Shown piece after piece: positions 1-5,512 of a stretch of DNA of 24,646 nt. The stretch's first letter is position 1. Every line of letters begins with the position of its first letter. The DNA comes from a virus. The notes below the pieces were generated by a model, which saw nothing but the letters and a program-made list of their open reading frames with translations, made no database searches and was not told the origin of the DNA. The stretch is taken from IMG/VR virus record IMGVR_UViG_3300042549_002773, positions 1 through 24,646 of that record. One strand, 5' to 3'. Position numbers and translations under genes: made by a program.

Positions 1-65
1 GTACCTTTACCAACATATCTAACTATTCCATCTTTATCTAAATGTAGATAAACATAACAAATCAT
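1..65 (-). CDS. GIY-YIG nuclease, N-terminal fragment (runs off the window)
   Basis: The ATG at 65 overlaps the TGA of the upstream gene (ATGA). The visible 21 residues begin MICYVYLHLDKDG and continue IVRYVGKGT. This is the start of a GIY-YIG domain, with YVY as the first and RYVGKG as the second strand motif. The catalytic Arg and Glu would lie beyond the window edge. GIY-YIG proteins in phages are usually homing endonucleases, which fits the other homing-type genes in this window. The assignment rests on a short stretch, but both motifs and their spacing match the family. Confidence 0.7.
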   Translation of the reverse strand, partial: MICYVYLHLDKDGIVRYVGKG

Positions 66-394
66 TCAGTTAGACCTCTGAGTCTAAATAAATCATTAAC
101 GAGTCCATTGTTTAATTTTTTAGCAATTGCTTCCTCTGATGCGTAACCTGAGTCGATCCATTCCTTATCAATTCTCTCACATCCAACCCAACGAGAGCAA
201 GTTATCAGATTACCAAACCTATTCCGGTGTTCTACTACTTGTCGCTCTACTGATTGATTAACATCGATCCCTAGGCCATGTAGCACCCCTAGAAGCTCAT
301 TCTCTGAACTGTCTGCCCATTCCTCACTGTACTTACGATCAATCGTTTGTAGCTCGGATAATCTAATGTATACCAGTGCAATAATACTACTCAT
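62..394 (-). CDS. hypothetical phage protein, 110 aa
   Basis: ATG start preceded by AAGGAG at a good distance. The SD overlaps the end of thyX upstream, and the stop overlaps the GIY-YIG start, so the gene belongs to the thyX operon. The protein is mostly helical and charged, with a Trp-rich middle (CSRWVGCERIDKEWIDSGY). It has no signal peptide or membrane segment, and I do not recognise a family. Confidence 0.75.
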   Translation of the reverse strand: MSSIIALVYIRLSELQTIDRKYSEEWADSSENELLGVLHGLGIDVNQSVERQVVEHRNRFGNLITCSRWVGCERIDKEWIDSGYASEEAIAKKLNNGLVNDLFRLRGLTE

Positions 395-405
395 TGTTAT
401 TCTCC

Positions 406-1059
406 TTATAACTTGAAAACTGTAGCAATAGCTGCTGCAATTTCAATAGCTAAATCAATATGCTCTTGTTGTGTACCATTTGCTGACCGCACATCAATAT
501 AGTGAATGAAACTACGAATAGTTCCTTGAACATACAACCTAGACATTGTTAATCCTTCTGGAAGTACAGCACGAGCTTGTTCTTTAGCAATACCATTGGT
601 TACTGCCCAAGTGTATAACTCCTTCACATCACTAATTAATTTCAGTTGCTTCTCTTCCCATAATTCCAGTAGTTCTTTATCTTCTGTTTTTACACTGTTC
701 TGTCTGTTCTTTAAATCCTGTAACCGTGCTTCACGAGTAACGAAAGATAAATCTTTAGTGGGATCAGCATATCGTTGACTGAATTCTTGGAATGTGAAAC
801 TACGATGACGTAATAGTTGTCGCGCAATATCACGAGTAGTTTCTACTTCGATTGTCGCACTCGCCATTTCAAATGGAGAATAGTGTTTATGTTTCAGAAG
901 ATAATTGATTAACTTATCTGAAGTTTCATTATTCATCTGGTTACTAGGGTTGGACACCCGAGCACAAAAAGCAACTAAATCTTTAATGTCTTTAAAATTC
1001 TCCTTGAATTCTTCTGTTGGTTGTGTGTATCCGATTAGCTTTGCTTTTGTATATGTCAT
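406..1059 (-). CDS. thyX: flavin-dependent thymidylate synthase ThyX
   Basis: ThyX methylates dUMP to dTMP using FAD, NADPH and methylene-tetrahydrofolate, supplying thymidine for phage replication. The signature RHR-x7-S is present as RHRSFTFQEFS, followed by QRY, and the C-terminal RSANGTQQEH region is typical. The usual length is about 210-250 aa. The ATG at 1059 is preferred (217 aa) because AAGGAGG lies three bases upstream of it. A longer reading from a TTG at 1077 would place that SD inside the gene. The neighbours include two MazG-like proteins, and two deaminases lie at the other end of the window, so nucleotide-pool control is a theme of this phage. Confidence 0.93.
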   Translation of the reverse strand: MTYTKAKLIGYTQPTEEFKENFKDIKDLVAFCARVSNPSNQMNNETSDKLINYLLKHKHYSPFEMASATIEVETTRDIARQLLRHRSFTFQEFSQRYADPTKDLSFVTREARLQDLKNRQNSVKTEDKELLELWEEKQLKLISDVKELYTWAVTNGIAKEQARAVLPEGLTMSRLYVQGTIRSFIHYIDVRSANGTQQEHIDLAIEIAAAIATVFKL

Positions 1060-1067
1060 AAACCTCC

Positions 1068-1262
1068 TTAAATCCAAAAGGAGTCAAACGGAGATACCTT
1101 GTTCTTTACATGGTATTCGCCATCATTTACTTCCACTACAACTACTTGTTTATCATCGATAGTAAATTCATCACCTAACTTACGTTCTACTTTTGGTTGA
1201 ACAGTAAATACTTTAGTTGGGTCTTGTTGTGAATTAACAACAGTATTATTTTCTTTTTTCAT
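1068..1262 (-). CDS. small hypothetical protein, 64 aa
   Basis: ATG at 1262 with an AAGGA SD. The stop TAA at 1068-1070 lies just upstream of the AAGGAGG that serves thyX, so the two genes are probably translationally linked. The protein is soluble and charged, with an acidic C-terminal half that looks beta-rich (EFTIDDKQVVVVEVNDGEY). It is the first gene after the extended -10 promoter near 1300. No family recognised. Confidence 0.65.
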   Translation of the reverse strand: MKKENNTVVNSQQDPTKVFTVQPKVERKLGDEFTIDDKQVVVVEVNDGEYHVKNKVSPFDSFWI

Positions 1263-1296
1263 ATTATTCCTTCTTAAAAACTAACGTTGGACTAGT

Positions 1297-1305
1297 ATTA
1301 TACCA
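1297..1305 (-). promoter_or_regulatory. candidate extended -10 promoter
   Basis: The minus strand reads TGGTATAATAC in the gap between 1262 and 1318, a perfect TATAAT with the TGn extension. No good -35 is visible at 16-18 bases. It would drive the 64-aa gene, thyX and the genes beyond. Confidence 0.5.
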
Positions 1306-1317
1306 TACTAAACCTAA

Positions 1318-1614
1318 TTATGTGGTCTGCTTTAGTATTACATCATAGTAATAATTTAGTTTCTTTTGTTTACCTTCAACATATGAATTAACATCTAAAT
1401 CTAGTTCAGCATTAAATGCTGCAAAATTAGTCAGTTCACCTAATACCGCAGTTAAATCCAGTAGTTCCTTTTGCAATTTAACTAAATTACTTTCACCGTC
1501 TGTCTCCCTTGGGTCTTTTGAGTCATAACCAAAGAGACTACATTTGATAGCAGCTTGAGCTACTTCCGAAGCTTCTTCTGCTAGTTTAATCAGTAAGTAT
1601 TTTTCGTATTTCAT
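1318..1614 (-). CDS. MazG-like nucleotide pyrophosphohydrolase, 98 aa
   Basis: All-alpha NTP pyrophosphatase fold. The N-terminal helix has LAEEASEVAQAA (the EExxE metal-binding motif), and a second helix has QKELLDLTAVLGEL (the ExxD motif). These enzymes hydrolyse (d)NTPs to monophosphates plus pyrophosphate. ATG start. It is the last gene before the intergenic promoter at 1297-1305. This is the shorter of two MazG-like genes, the other being at 1900-2352. Their sequences differ enough that they are probably separate acquisitions rather than a recent duplication. Confidence 0.72.
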   Translation of the reverse strand: MKYEKYLLIKLAEEASEVAQAAIKCSLFGYDSKDPRETDGESNLVKLQKELLDLTAVLGELTNFAAFNAELDLDVNSYVEGKQKKLNYYYDVILKQTT

Positions 1615-1616
1615 TA

Positions 1617-1898
1617 CTACTCCTTTTTCTTTTGGTTGTACTCAAGTTCAATAATAAGTTCACAATAATGAATAACCTTCTTAATATCTTCAATACCGTT
1701 CTTGGATTTATGTCGAGTAATATACTTGACTACGTTACCTTCTAGAAAACTCAATTTATTAGCATGAATATATTCCACAGGTTGAATTCCAAATTCTTTG
1801 TAGTGACCACCACCCACTTGTTTTTCTAATGCATTTTGAGGCTCTACTCTAGGTACACCTCCTGTTGGAAATGCAGGGATACGTTGATTGTTTTCCAT
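1617..1898 (-). CDS. DUF3310-like (SaV-type) phage protein, 93 aa
   Basis: The core QVGGGHYKEFGIQPVEYIHA followed by LEGNVVKYITRHKSKNG and EDIKKVIHYCELIIELE is the DUF3310 pattern common in phage nucleotide-metabolism regions; its function is unknown. I choose the ATG at 1898 (93 aa) because GGAAGG sits nine bases upstream. The alternative ATG at 1916 would contain that SD and has a weak site of its own. It lies between two MazG-like genes. Confidence 0.75.
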   Translation of the reverse strand: MENNQRIPAFPTGGVPRVEPQNALEKQVGGGHYKEFGIQPVEYIHANKLSFLEGNVVKYITRHKSKNGIEDIKKVIHYCELIIELEYNQKKKE

Positions 1899-1899
1899 A

Positions 1900-2352
1900 T
1901 TAATAAGCCTTCCCATTTTCTTGTAAACGATTCTCTACTTTGTGATCTTCACGTTTGGCGTTGTATTGACGCTTTTCCTGAATAGCACCACCAATGTCTA
2001 GTTTCAAAGCACCAGCTAAATCCCAAATACGAATCATGGCATCTGCTAGTTCTACTTCAATCATCTTACGATGTGGTAGTTTATCGTCCTGTAGATTCTT
2101 ACGTGCTCCCTCCATTGCTTCTGATACTTCAGAGTGGATTAGGCACAACTTCTCTGCTACCAGTGCCTTACCTAAGCGAGTACCATCCCGAGCTTCTTGT
2201 GCAAGGTCTGTACCTGTTTTAAGATCAGTCCACCATCCAGCTTGTACATTACCTTGATGAATTTCATTCTGTAAATCATTGATTATATTAACAGTCATGG
2301 TTGTGTGCATTTCTTTTTCGATTGCATCAGCGTAAATATCTTCCATATTCAT
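1900..2352 (-). CDS. MazG-like NTP pyrophosphohydrolase, 150 aa
   Basis: The core EKLCLIHSEVSEAMEGAR (metal-binding helix with ExxE) and the later IEVELADAMIRIWDLAG (ExxxD helix) mark the all-alpha MazG fold. The tail KRQYNAKREDHK is typical of the larger phage versions, which act on dNTPs. The start at 2352 has AAAGGA about ten bases upstream; an in-frame ATG two codons later is possible. The stop lies within the SD region of the DUF3310-like gene, suggesting coupling. Confidence 0.8.
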   Translation of the reverse strand: MNMEDIYADAIEKEMHTTMTVNIINDLQNEIHQGNVQAGWWTDLKTGTDLAQEARDGTRLGKALVAEKLCLIHSEVSEAMEGARKNLQDDKLPHRKMIEVELADAMIRIWDLAGALKLDIGGAIQEKRQYNAKREDHKVENRLQENGKAY

Positions 2353-2356
2353 AATA

Positions 2357-2542
2357 TTATTTTCCTTTCAAAATAGCATAAATAAACCTAATGACTGCAA
2401 ATGAAACTGCAGTTAATACAAACAACGCTGGTTTAGCTGTAGCAACAAATGCAACTAAACCAACTAAAGTAAGAGCTAAAATAATTACAGATACAAACAT
2501 TGTTACATCAGGTTCAAATCCAAATGGATTGTGTAATTTCAT
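2357..2542 (-). CDS. small membrane protein, 61 aa, two membrane segments
   Basis: Two hydrophobic stretches (about residues 15-35 and 38-57) are separated by a short TAKPA turn, and the tail is basic (ILKGK). AAAGGAAAATAT precedes the ATG. It is the first gene after the hairpin at 2562-2598. No family recognised; probably an inner-membrane accessory protein of the early region. Confidence 0.7.
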   Translation of the reverse strand: MKLHNPFGFEPDVTMFVSVIILALTLVGLVAFVATAKPALFVLTAVSFAVIRFIYAILKGK

Positions 2543-2561
2543 ATTTTCCTTTCATGTTTAC

Positions 2562-2598
2562 AAATAAGAAAACCCTTCAGCTTTTACACCGAAGGATT
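2562..2598 (-). terminator. hairpin with T-rich tail
   Basis: The minus strand reads AATCCTTC, a 12-base loop, GAAGGGTT, then TTCTTATT. This is an 8-bp stem with one G-U pair and a moderate U tract, in the gap between the exonuclease gene and the small membrane protein. It lies only about eight bases past the expected start of the promoter at 2613-2641, so it could also act as a 5' leader hairpin. Confidence 0.5.
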
Positions 2599-2612
2599 TA
2601 TCATTAGTTCAT

Positions 2613-2641
2613 ATTATAACTCATTTACAAGTTCTAGACAA
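2613..2641 (-). promoter_or_regulatory. candidate sigma70 promoter
   Basis: On the minus strand, TTGTCT and TATAAT are separated by 17 bases. The -35 matches four of six consensus positions and the -10 is perfect. The -35 overlaps the end of the exonuclease gene. Transcription would start near 2606 and run straight into the hairpin at 2598. Confidence 0.5.
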
Positions 2642-3551
2642 GTAAACTCTTACGTTTTTCTTTGGTGTTAATTGCTGTCTTGCTACGATGACGAGAACCA
2701 CAATCATTACACTCATATTCTTCGTACTCACAAGCAGGAGTATAAACCGAATTACCTGTCTTAACAATATCTTCACTATTACATACAGGGCAAATAACAG
2801 TAGTATCTTTTGTGAAAATAGCAGAATTAACTGGTAGATTAGAATGCGGAGCTAAACGATGATAGATAGCGTAAAGTAAGTCAACATCCTGAATATTATA
2901 TTCAAGCATTTCTTTTAGACTATCTTCACTTCCAGCTAAACATCCAATCCAAGTGTTAATACCACTATGGTCAGCTTTATCACCTTCACCTAATGCTACA
3001 CCAAGAGAACCTAGTCGATTACTCTGAAAGCGCATCTGTTTAGCTAACTTAAGAGTATCGATTGTTTTTACTTTCTTCATTGGTAACATTCTGTTAATAA
3101 CCATTCTGCTCTTAATTGCAGGTAGATCAAAACGATCAATATTATGACCAATCATAACATCTGCAGTTTCAGCTAGAGCGTAAAGAACAGCACACAACCT
3201 ACTATCATCGCCAATCTGAGCTTCCTGTGAACTCAAAGCTAATCCCTGAGTTACTGCAGAGTGCATCCAACGCCACGAAATACTAAGGATAACTCCACCT
3301 TCACGTAGGATATTATCTTGGCTTAAATTAGCCTTAAAACGTTTAAATGTAACTGCAATATCAGGTGATGTTTCAATGTCGATGAACAGATATTTAGCAT
3401 TAGGTTTCTTACTGTACTCAACAGCAGTTCTATTATATGTTTCGTTAACTGAACTTTTAGATACACCTAGAATTTCAGCAATTCGTCGTGAGGACCAACC
3501 TTTGTTTTTTAGCTCGACAATTTTAGATTGAATTTTAGTTGAATGTTTCAT
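2634..3551 (-). CDS. DEDD-type 3'-5' exonuclease with N-terminal HTH and C-terminal zinc ribbon
   Basis: 305 aa with three parts. Residues 1-45 form a helix-turn-helix (KGWSSRRIAEILGVSKSSVN). Residues 53-235 are an RNase H-like exonuclease: LFIDIETS gives the DxE pair (D58, E60), IGHNIDRFD gives exo II, and YNIQDVDLL (Y218, D222) gives exo III of the DEDDy type. Residues 254-284 are a zinc ribbon (CPVC and CNDC). It probably degrades or proofreads DNA ends, and the HTH and ribbon would add DNA binding. The start lies in the 19-bp repeat shared with position 4628. The polymerase at 12874-15003 has its own exonuclease domain, so this is a second, free-standing one. Confidence 0.8.
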   Translation of the reverse strand: MKHSTKIQSKIVELKNKGWSSRRIAEILGVSKSSVNETYNRTAVEYSKKPNAKYLFIDIETSPDIAVTFKRFKANLSQDNILREGGVILSISWRWMHSAVTQGLALSSQEAQIGDDSRLCAVLYALAETADVMIGHNIDRFDLPAIKSRMVINRMLPMKKVKTIDTLKLAKQMRFQSNRLGSLGVALGEGDKADHSGINTWIGCLAGSEDSLKEMLEYNIQDVDLLYAIYHRLAPHSNLPVNSAIFTKDTTVICPVCNSEDIVKTGNSVYTPACEYEEYECNDCGSRHRSKTAINTKEKRKSLLV

Positions 3552-3564
3552 TAAGTTTCCTTTA
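3546..3564 (-). repeat. 19-bp direct repeat, copy A
   Basis: The minus strand reads TAAAGGAAACTTAATGAAA. It covers the SD and start of the exonuclease gene and the stop of the gene upstream. It is identical to 4623-4641, 1077 bases away, and the next five bases match at four positions. Confidence 0.7.
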
Positions 3565-4057
3565 CGGTTTTGATTAGATTGAGAATAGTAATATAACCAT
3601 GCTCTCGTTTTAGTATAGCTTTATTTAGTAGCTTTCGACGTTCTTTTAAGTTAGAACCATGTGGTTGACCTAGTTGATTCAATAACAAATTCTGTTGTGC
3701 TACTTTTAGTTTATTAAACTCAACAATAATTCTCTTAACCCAACCGGGATGACGCCATCGTCTATCCACAGGTTTGTCTAAGTAGTCTGCACATTGTCTA
3801 AGGAAGTCTGACAACTTACCATTATACCAATGATTCAAGTATCTTACTTGTAGGTTCTCAAGTTTACCTAAAAGCATATTAGCATTGCCATTGAGAGCAC
3901 CACGTATTAACTGTTCGTCATCATGAGCATGATCTACGTGTGTTCTAGCTGCAGATAAATCCTGACCTGATATCGCGCATTTGTTCTGTTGTTCTTTTAG
4001 AAGTAATGCGCGTACTCTGGCTACGTCTTTACTGTTGTATAAGTCTTCTGTTTTAAT
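3551..4057 (-). CDS. endonuclease VII-like recombination nuclease (copy 1), apparent AUU start
   Basis: 168 aa. The core THVDHAHDDEQLIRGAL with NANMLLG carries the DHxH and downstream Asn of the T4 gp49/endonuclease VII fold, which resolves branched DNA. The zinc-binding Cys pairs of gp49 are not complete. It aligns along its length with the paralogue at 5513-6004 (RALLLKEQ/RTLLIKEQ, DRRWRHPGW/DRRFRHNGW, LNLIK/MNLIK). No ATG, GTG or TTG fits the start well. A TTG at 4096 lacks an SD and adds 13 residues. An ATT at 4057 lies five bases after a perfect AAAGGAGG, overlaps the upstream stop (ATTAA) and gives KTEDLY, matching MTTDLF of the paralogue. Confidence 0.8.
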   Translation of the reverse strand: MKTEDLYNSKDVARVRALLLKEQQNKCAISGQDLSAARTHVDHAHDDEQLIRGALNGNANMLLGKLENLQVRYLNHWYNGKLSDFLRQCADYLDKPVDRRWRHPGWVKRIIVEFNKLKVAQQNLLLNQLGQPHGSNLKERRKLLNKAILKREHGYITILNLIKTVKET

Positions 4058-4325
4058 TGCAGCCTCCTTTCGTTGTTCTGGTATTCCATTTTGCAAGTGC
4101 TTCTAATCTGCTGTCACCACTGACTTCAGCGCCACAACCTCCTGACGATTCTACACAATGTATTCCATAACACCATTGTTCTTTTGGTACGTCAAGATAA
4201 TGGTAGTAAGACCTATATCCTTCATGTTGTTTCCAACCTGAACCATTCGGATACAAAGTATCGTTATCTGTGGTGTCAATCTTCTTACCACAAAATGGGC
4301 AAGGCAGTGCAACATATTCAGTCAT
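4053..4325 (-). CDS. Lar-like restriction-alleviation / zinc protein, 90 aa
   Basis: The N-terminus has LPCPFCGKK, and later CYGIHC with GGCGAEVSG give two Cys pairs. The ending EALAKWNTRT matches the pattern of Lar-type restriction-alleviation proteins (CPFCG, then CxxCGA, then EAxxxWNxR). Rac-prophage Lar modulates type I restriction; most phage members are untested. Its neighbours include a DNA cytosine methyltransferase, which supports an anti-restriction role. The ATG at 4325 overlaps the stop of the frameshifted gene upstream. Confidence 0.72.
   Translation of the reverse strand: MTEYVALPCPFCGKKIDTTDNDTLYPNGSGWKQHEGYRSYYHYLDVPKEQWCYGIHCVESSGGCGAEVSGDSRLEALAKWNTRTTKGGCN
4063..4070 (-). 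promoter_or_regulatory. strong SD deciding an AUU start
   Basis: AAAGGAGG followed by CTGCA and then ATT (4057). The spacing of five bases is identical to that of the primase-helicase AUU start at 17924. Confidence 0.6.
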
Positions 4326-4628
4326 AATATCACTCCATATTTAGCAAGGAAAGAATTAATCTCAGGTATCTCCCCATCTCTCTCAATCATCCTCGCGCAT
4401 TTGAGGTAAAGATCCATCATCACAAAATCGTTACCAATACGCTCAGAACCATCCCAAGCAACGTAATTAAACTCAGATGGATACCACGTAGCATATTGAG
4501 AAATAACAGCTTCTAGAGCCTCCTGCTTCGTCTTACAATTCTTCAGAAGTTTATACGCAGCTTTCTCTCCGTACTTAACTCCAGCAAGTTCACATGGTTT
4601 GTTTTTGAATGTTGAATGAATATTTCAT
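4322..4628 (-). pseudogene. frameshifted small gene, about 101 aa if one base is removed
   Basis: A good SD (AAAGGAAACTTA) leads to the ATG at 4628, but that frame stops after 12 codons (MKYSFNIQKQTM). The next frame is open from there to a TGA at 4322 that overlaps the ATG of the Lar-like gene, and encodes KPCELAGVKYGEKAAYK and onward to FLAKYGVIL. Removing one A from the run of five near 4603-4607 joins them as MKYSFNIQNKPCELAG. The second frame has no ATG, GTG or TTG near its beginning. Either the gene is broken, the run is miscounted, or a +1 shift occurs. No family recognised. Confidence 0.65.
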
Positions 4629-4641
4629 TAAGTTTCCTTTA
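4623..4641 (-). repeat. 19-bp direct repeat, copy B
   Basis: Identical to 3546-3564. It covers the end of the gene read in the second frame of the methyltransferase and the start of the frameshifted gene. The upstream genes at both copies end in the same residues (KET stop). Confidence 0.7.
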
Positions 4642-5329
4642 TGTTAGTTGATAATTGATTTGTGTAATTCAATAAATGCTGCTGCTGCCACAACTGGAAC
4701 TTGTCCATTTCCAAGGGCTTTAAGTCTGTCCATCCTTCGGGCCACCCCATTAAGTACTCGAAATTCTCGGGAGTTGGCTTCCCAAACACTTCCACGTAAT
4801 TCCTGCAACACTGGTGTTTTTGCATACTTGGTGCGGAAAAATTCGCCATAGTAGTCGGTGTATGCAAATAACCAATATCTTGTCCTTTCATGGTCTGCAC
4901 CCAAGTCTTTCGCTGAAAGTTTAATGTATTTACTGTTATATCCGTCTTCCAACAAATCCCGCTGTGCTTGTAGTATGGCTTTCTCGGATACATTTTCTGC
5001 AAAGACTGCATGAGGGTTAACCTCTCCAATAATCCTTCGCATCTCGTACCATAAGTCCTTTCCGGCAATGTTTCTACCTCTTGCTGCACTAGAGAATGCT
5101 TGGCAGGGGAATCCTCCAGAAACCAAGTCCACAGTTCCTTTCCATGGTTTTCCGTCAAAAGTACATACGTCATCCCATATCGGGAATGCACCAATGGCTC
5201 GATCGTTCTGCCTTTGCACAAGTACATGCTGGCAGTATTCATCTCTTTCAACAGCGCAAACTGTGTTGATTCCGAGGAGATGGCTTGCGAGTAGTCCTCC
5301 ACCAGCGCCCGTGAATAAAGATAGCTCAT
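4628..5329 (-). CDS. full-length overlapping ORF in a second frame of the methyltransferase gene, 233 aa
   Basis: The ATG at 5329 lies four bases after the methyltransferase GTG, so both could share one AAAGGA SD. The frame stays open for 233 codons, and its stop forms TAATG with the next start, as real genes here do. Its sequence looks like the methyltransferase-associated phage proteins I recall: SRYGMTYVLLTE with LEDSPAKHS near the N-terminus (residues 49-79), then LHTPTTMANFSAPSM (156-169), then EYLMGWPEGWTDLKPLE at 191-207. Some similarity could be a passive echo of conservation in the other frame. Function unknown; a helper of the methyltransferase is a guess. Confidence 0.5.
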   Translation of the reverse strand: MSYLYSRALVEDYSQAISSESTQFALLKEMNTASMYLCKGRTIEPLVHSRYGMTYVLLTENHGKELWTWFLEDSPAKHSLVQQEVETLPERTYGTRCEGLLERLTLMQSLQKMYPRKPYYKHSGICWKTDITVNTLNFQRKTWVQTMKGQDIGYLHTPTTMANFSAPSMQKHQCCRNYVEVFGKPTPENFEYLMGWPEGWTDLKPLEMDKFQLWQQQHLLNYTNQLSTNIKET

Positions 5330-5333
5330 TCAC
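4644..5333 (-). CDS. C5-cytosine DNA methyltransferase
   Basis: 229 aa. Motif I is LSLFTGAGGG (SAM binding, residues 4-13). Motif IV is GGFPCQAFSS with the catalytic Cys77. Motif VI is FAENVS (111-116), motif VIII is RTRYWLFA (150-157), and motif X is RLKALGNGQVPVVAAAAF (203-220). It transfers a methyl group from SAM to C5 of cytosine, probably shielding phage DNA from host restriction. It is short because the target-recognition region is small. I choose the GTG at 5333, which follows AAAGGA by six bases and gives the usual MNELSLFTG start; a TTG at 5372 has no such support. The same DNA is open in a second frame throughout. Confidence 0.88.
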   Translation of the reverse strand: MNELSLFTGAGGGLLASHLLGINTVCAVERDEYCQHVLVQRQNDRAIGAFPIWDDVCTFDGKPWKGTVDLVSGGFPCQAFSSAARGRNIAGKDLWYEMRRIIGEVNPHAVFAENVSEKAILQAQRDLLEDGYNSKYIKLSAKDLGADHERTRYWLFAYTDYYGEFFRTKYAKTPVLQELRGSVWEANSREFRVLNGVARRMDRLKALGNGQVPVVAAAAFIELHKSIIN

Positions 5334-5497
5334 AAACTTCCTTTCGGAAGGTAAACATCGTAACCTAAACAATTGATAATCATTGTGTGTTTCCCTTTGT
5401 AAAGTAAAATATTACCGTTGCTTTGTTCATTTGATGAATAACCCATTTTGATTCGAGCTTCAACGACAACTTGCTGTTCATTTGTGAGATATTTCAT
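5330..5497 (-). CDS. small hypothetical protein, 55 aa
   Basis: The ATG at 5497 follows AAAGGAG by four bases. The reading runs MKYLTNEQQVVVEARIKMG to YDVYLPKGSL, and its TGA overlaps the GTG of the methyltransferase (GTGA), indicating coupling. Spacing and SD make this a real gene although it is short. No family recognised. Confidence 0.65.
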   Translation of the reverse strand: MKYLTNEQQVVVEARIKMGYSSNEQSNGNILLYKGKHTMIINCLGYDVYLPKGSL

Positions 5498-5512
5498 GTG
5501 CTCCTTTGTTGA

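Noticed and set aside
905-1162. 85-aa open frame on the plus strand
   Set aside because: Antisense to thyX and the 64-aa gene, both well supported; no SD.
4593-4628. AUU start for the frameshifted gene
   Set aside because: The in-frame ATT at 4621 is 13 bases past the end of the SD, unlike the five-base spacing of the two accepted AUU starts.
5068-5376. 102-aa and 64-aa open frames on the plus strand
   Set aside because: Antisense to the methyltransferase; unlike the 233-aa frame on the coding strand, they have no tight junctions or family-like motifs.
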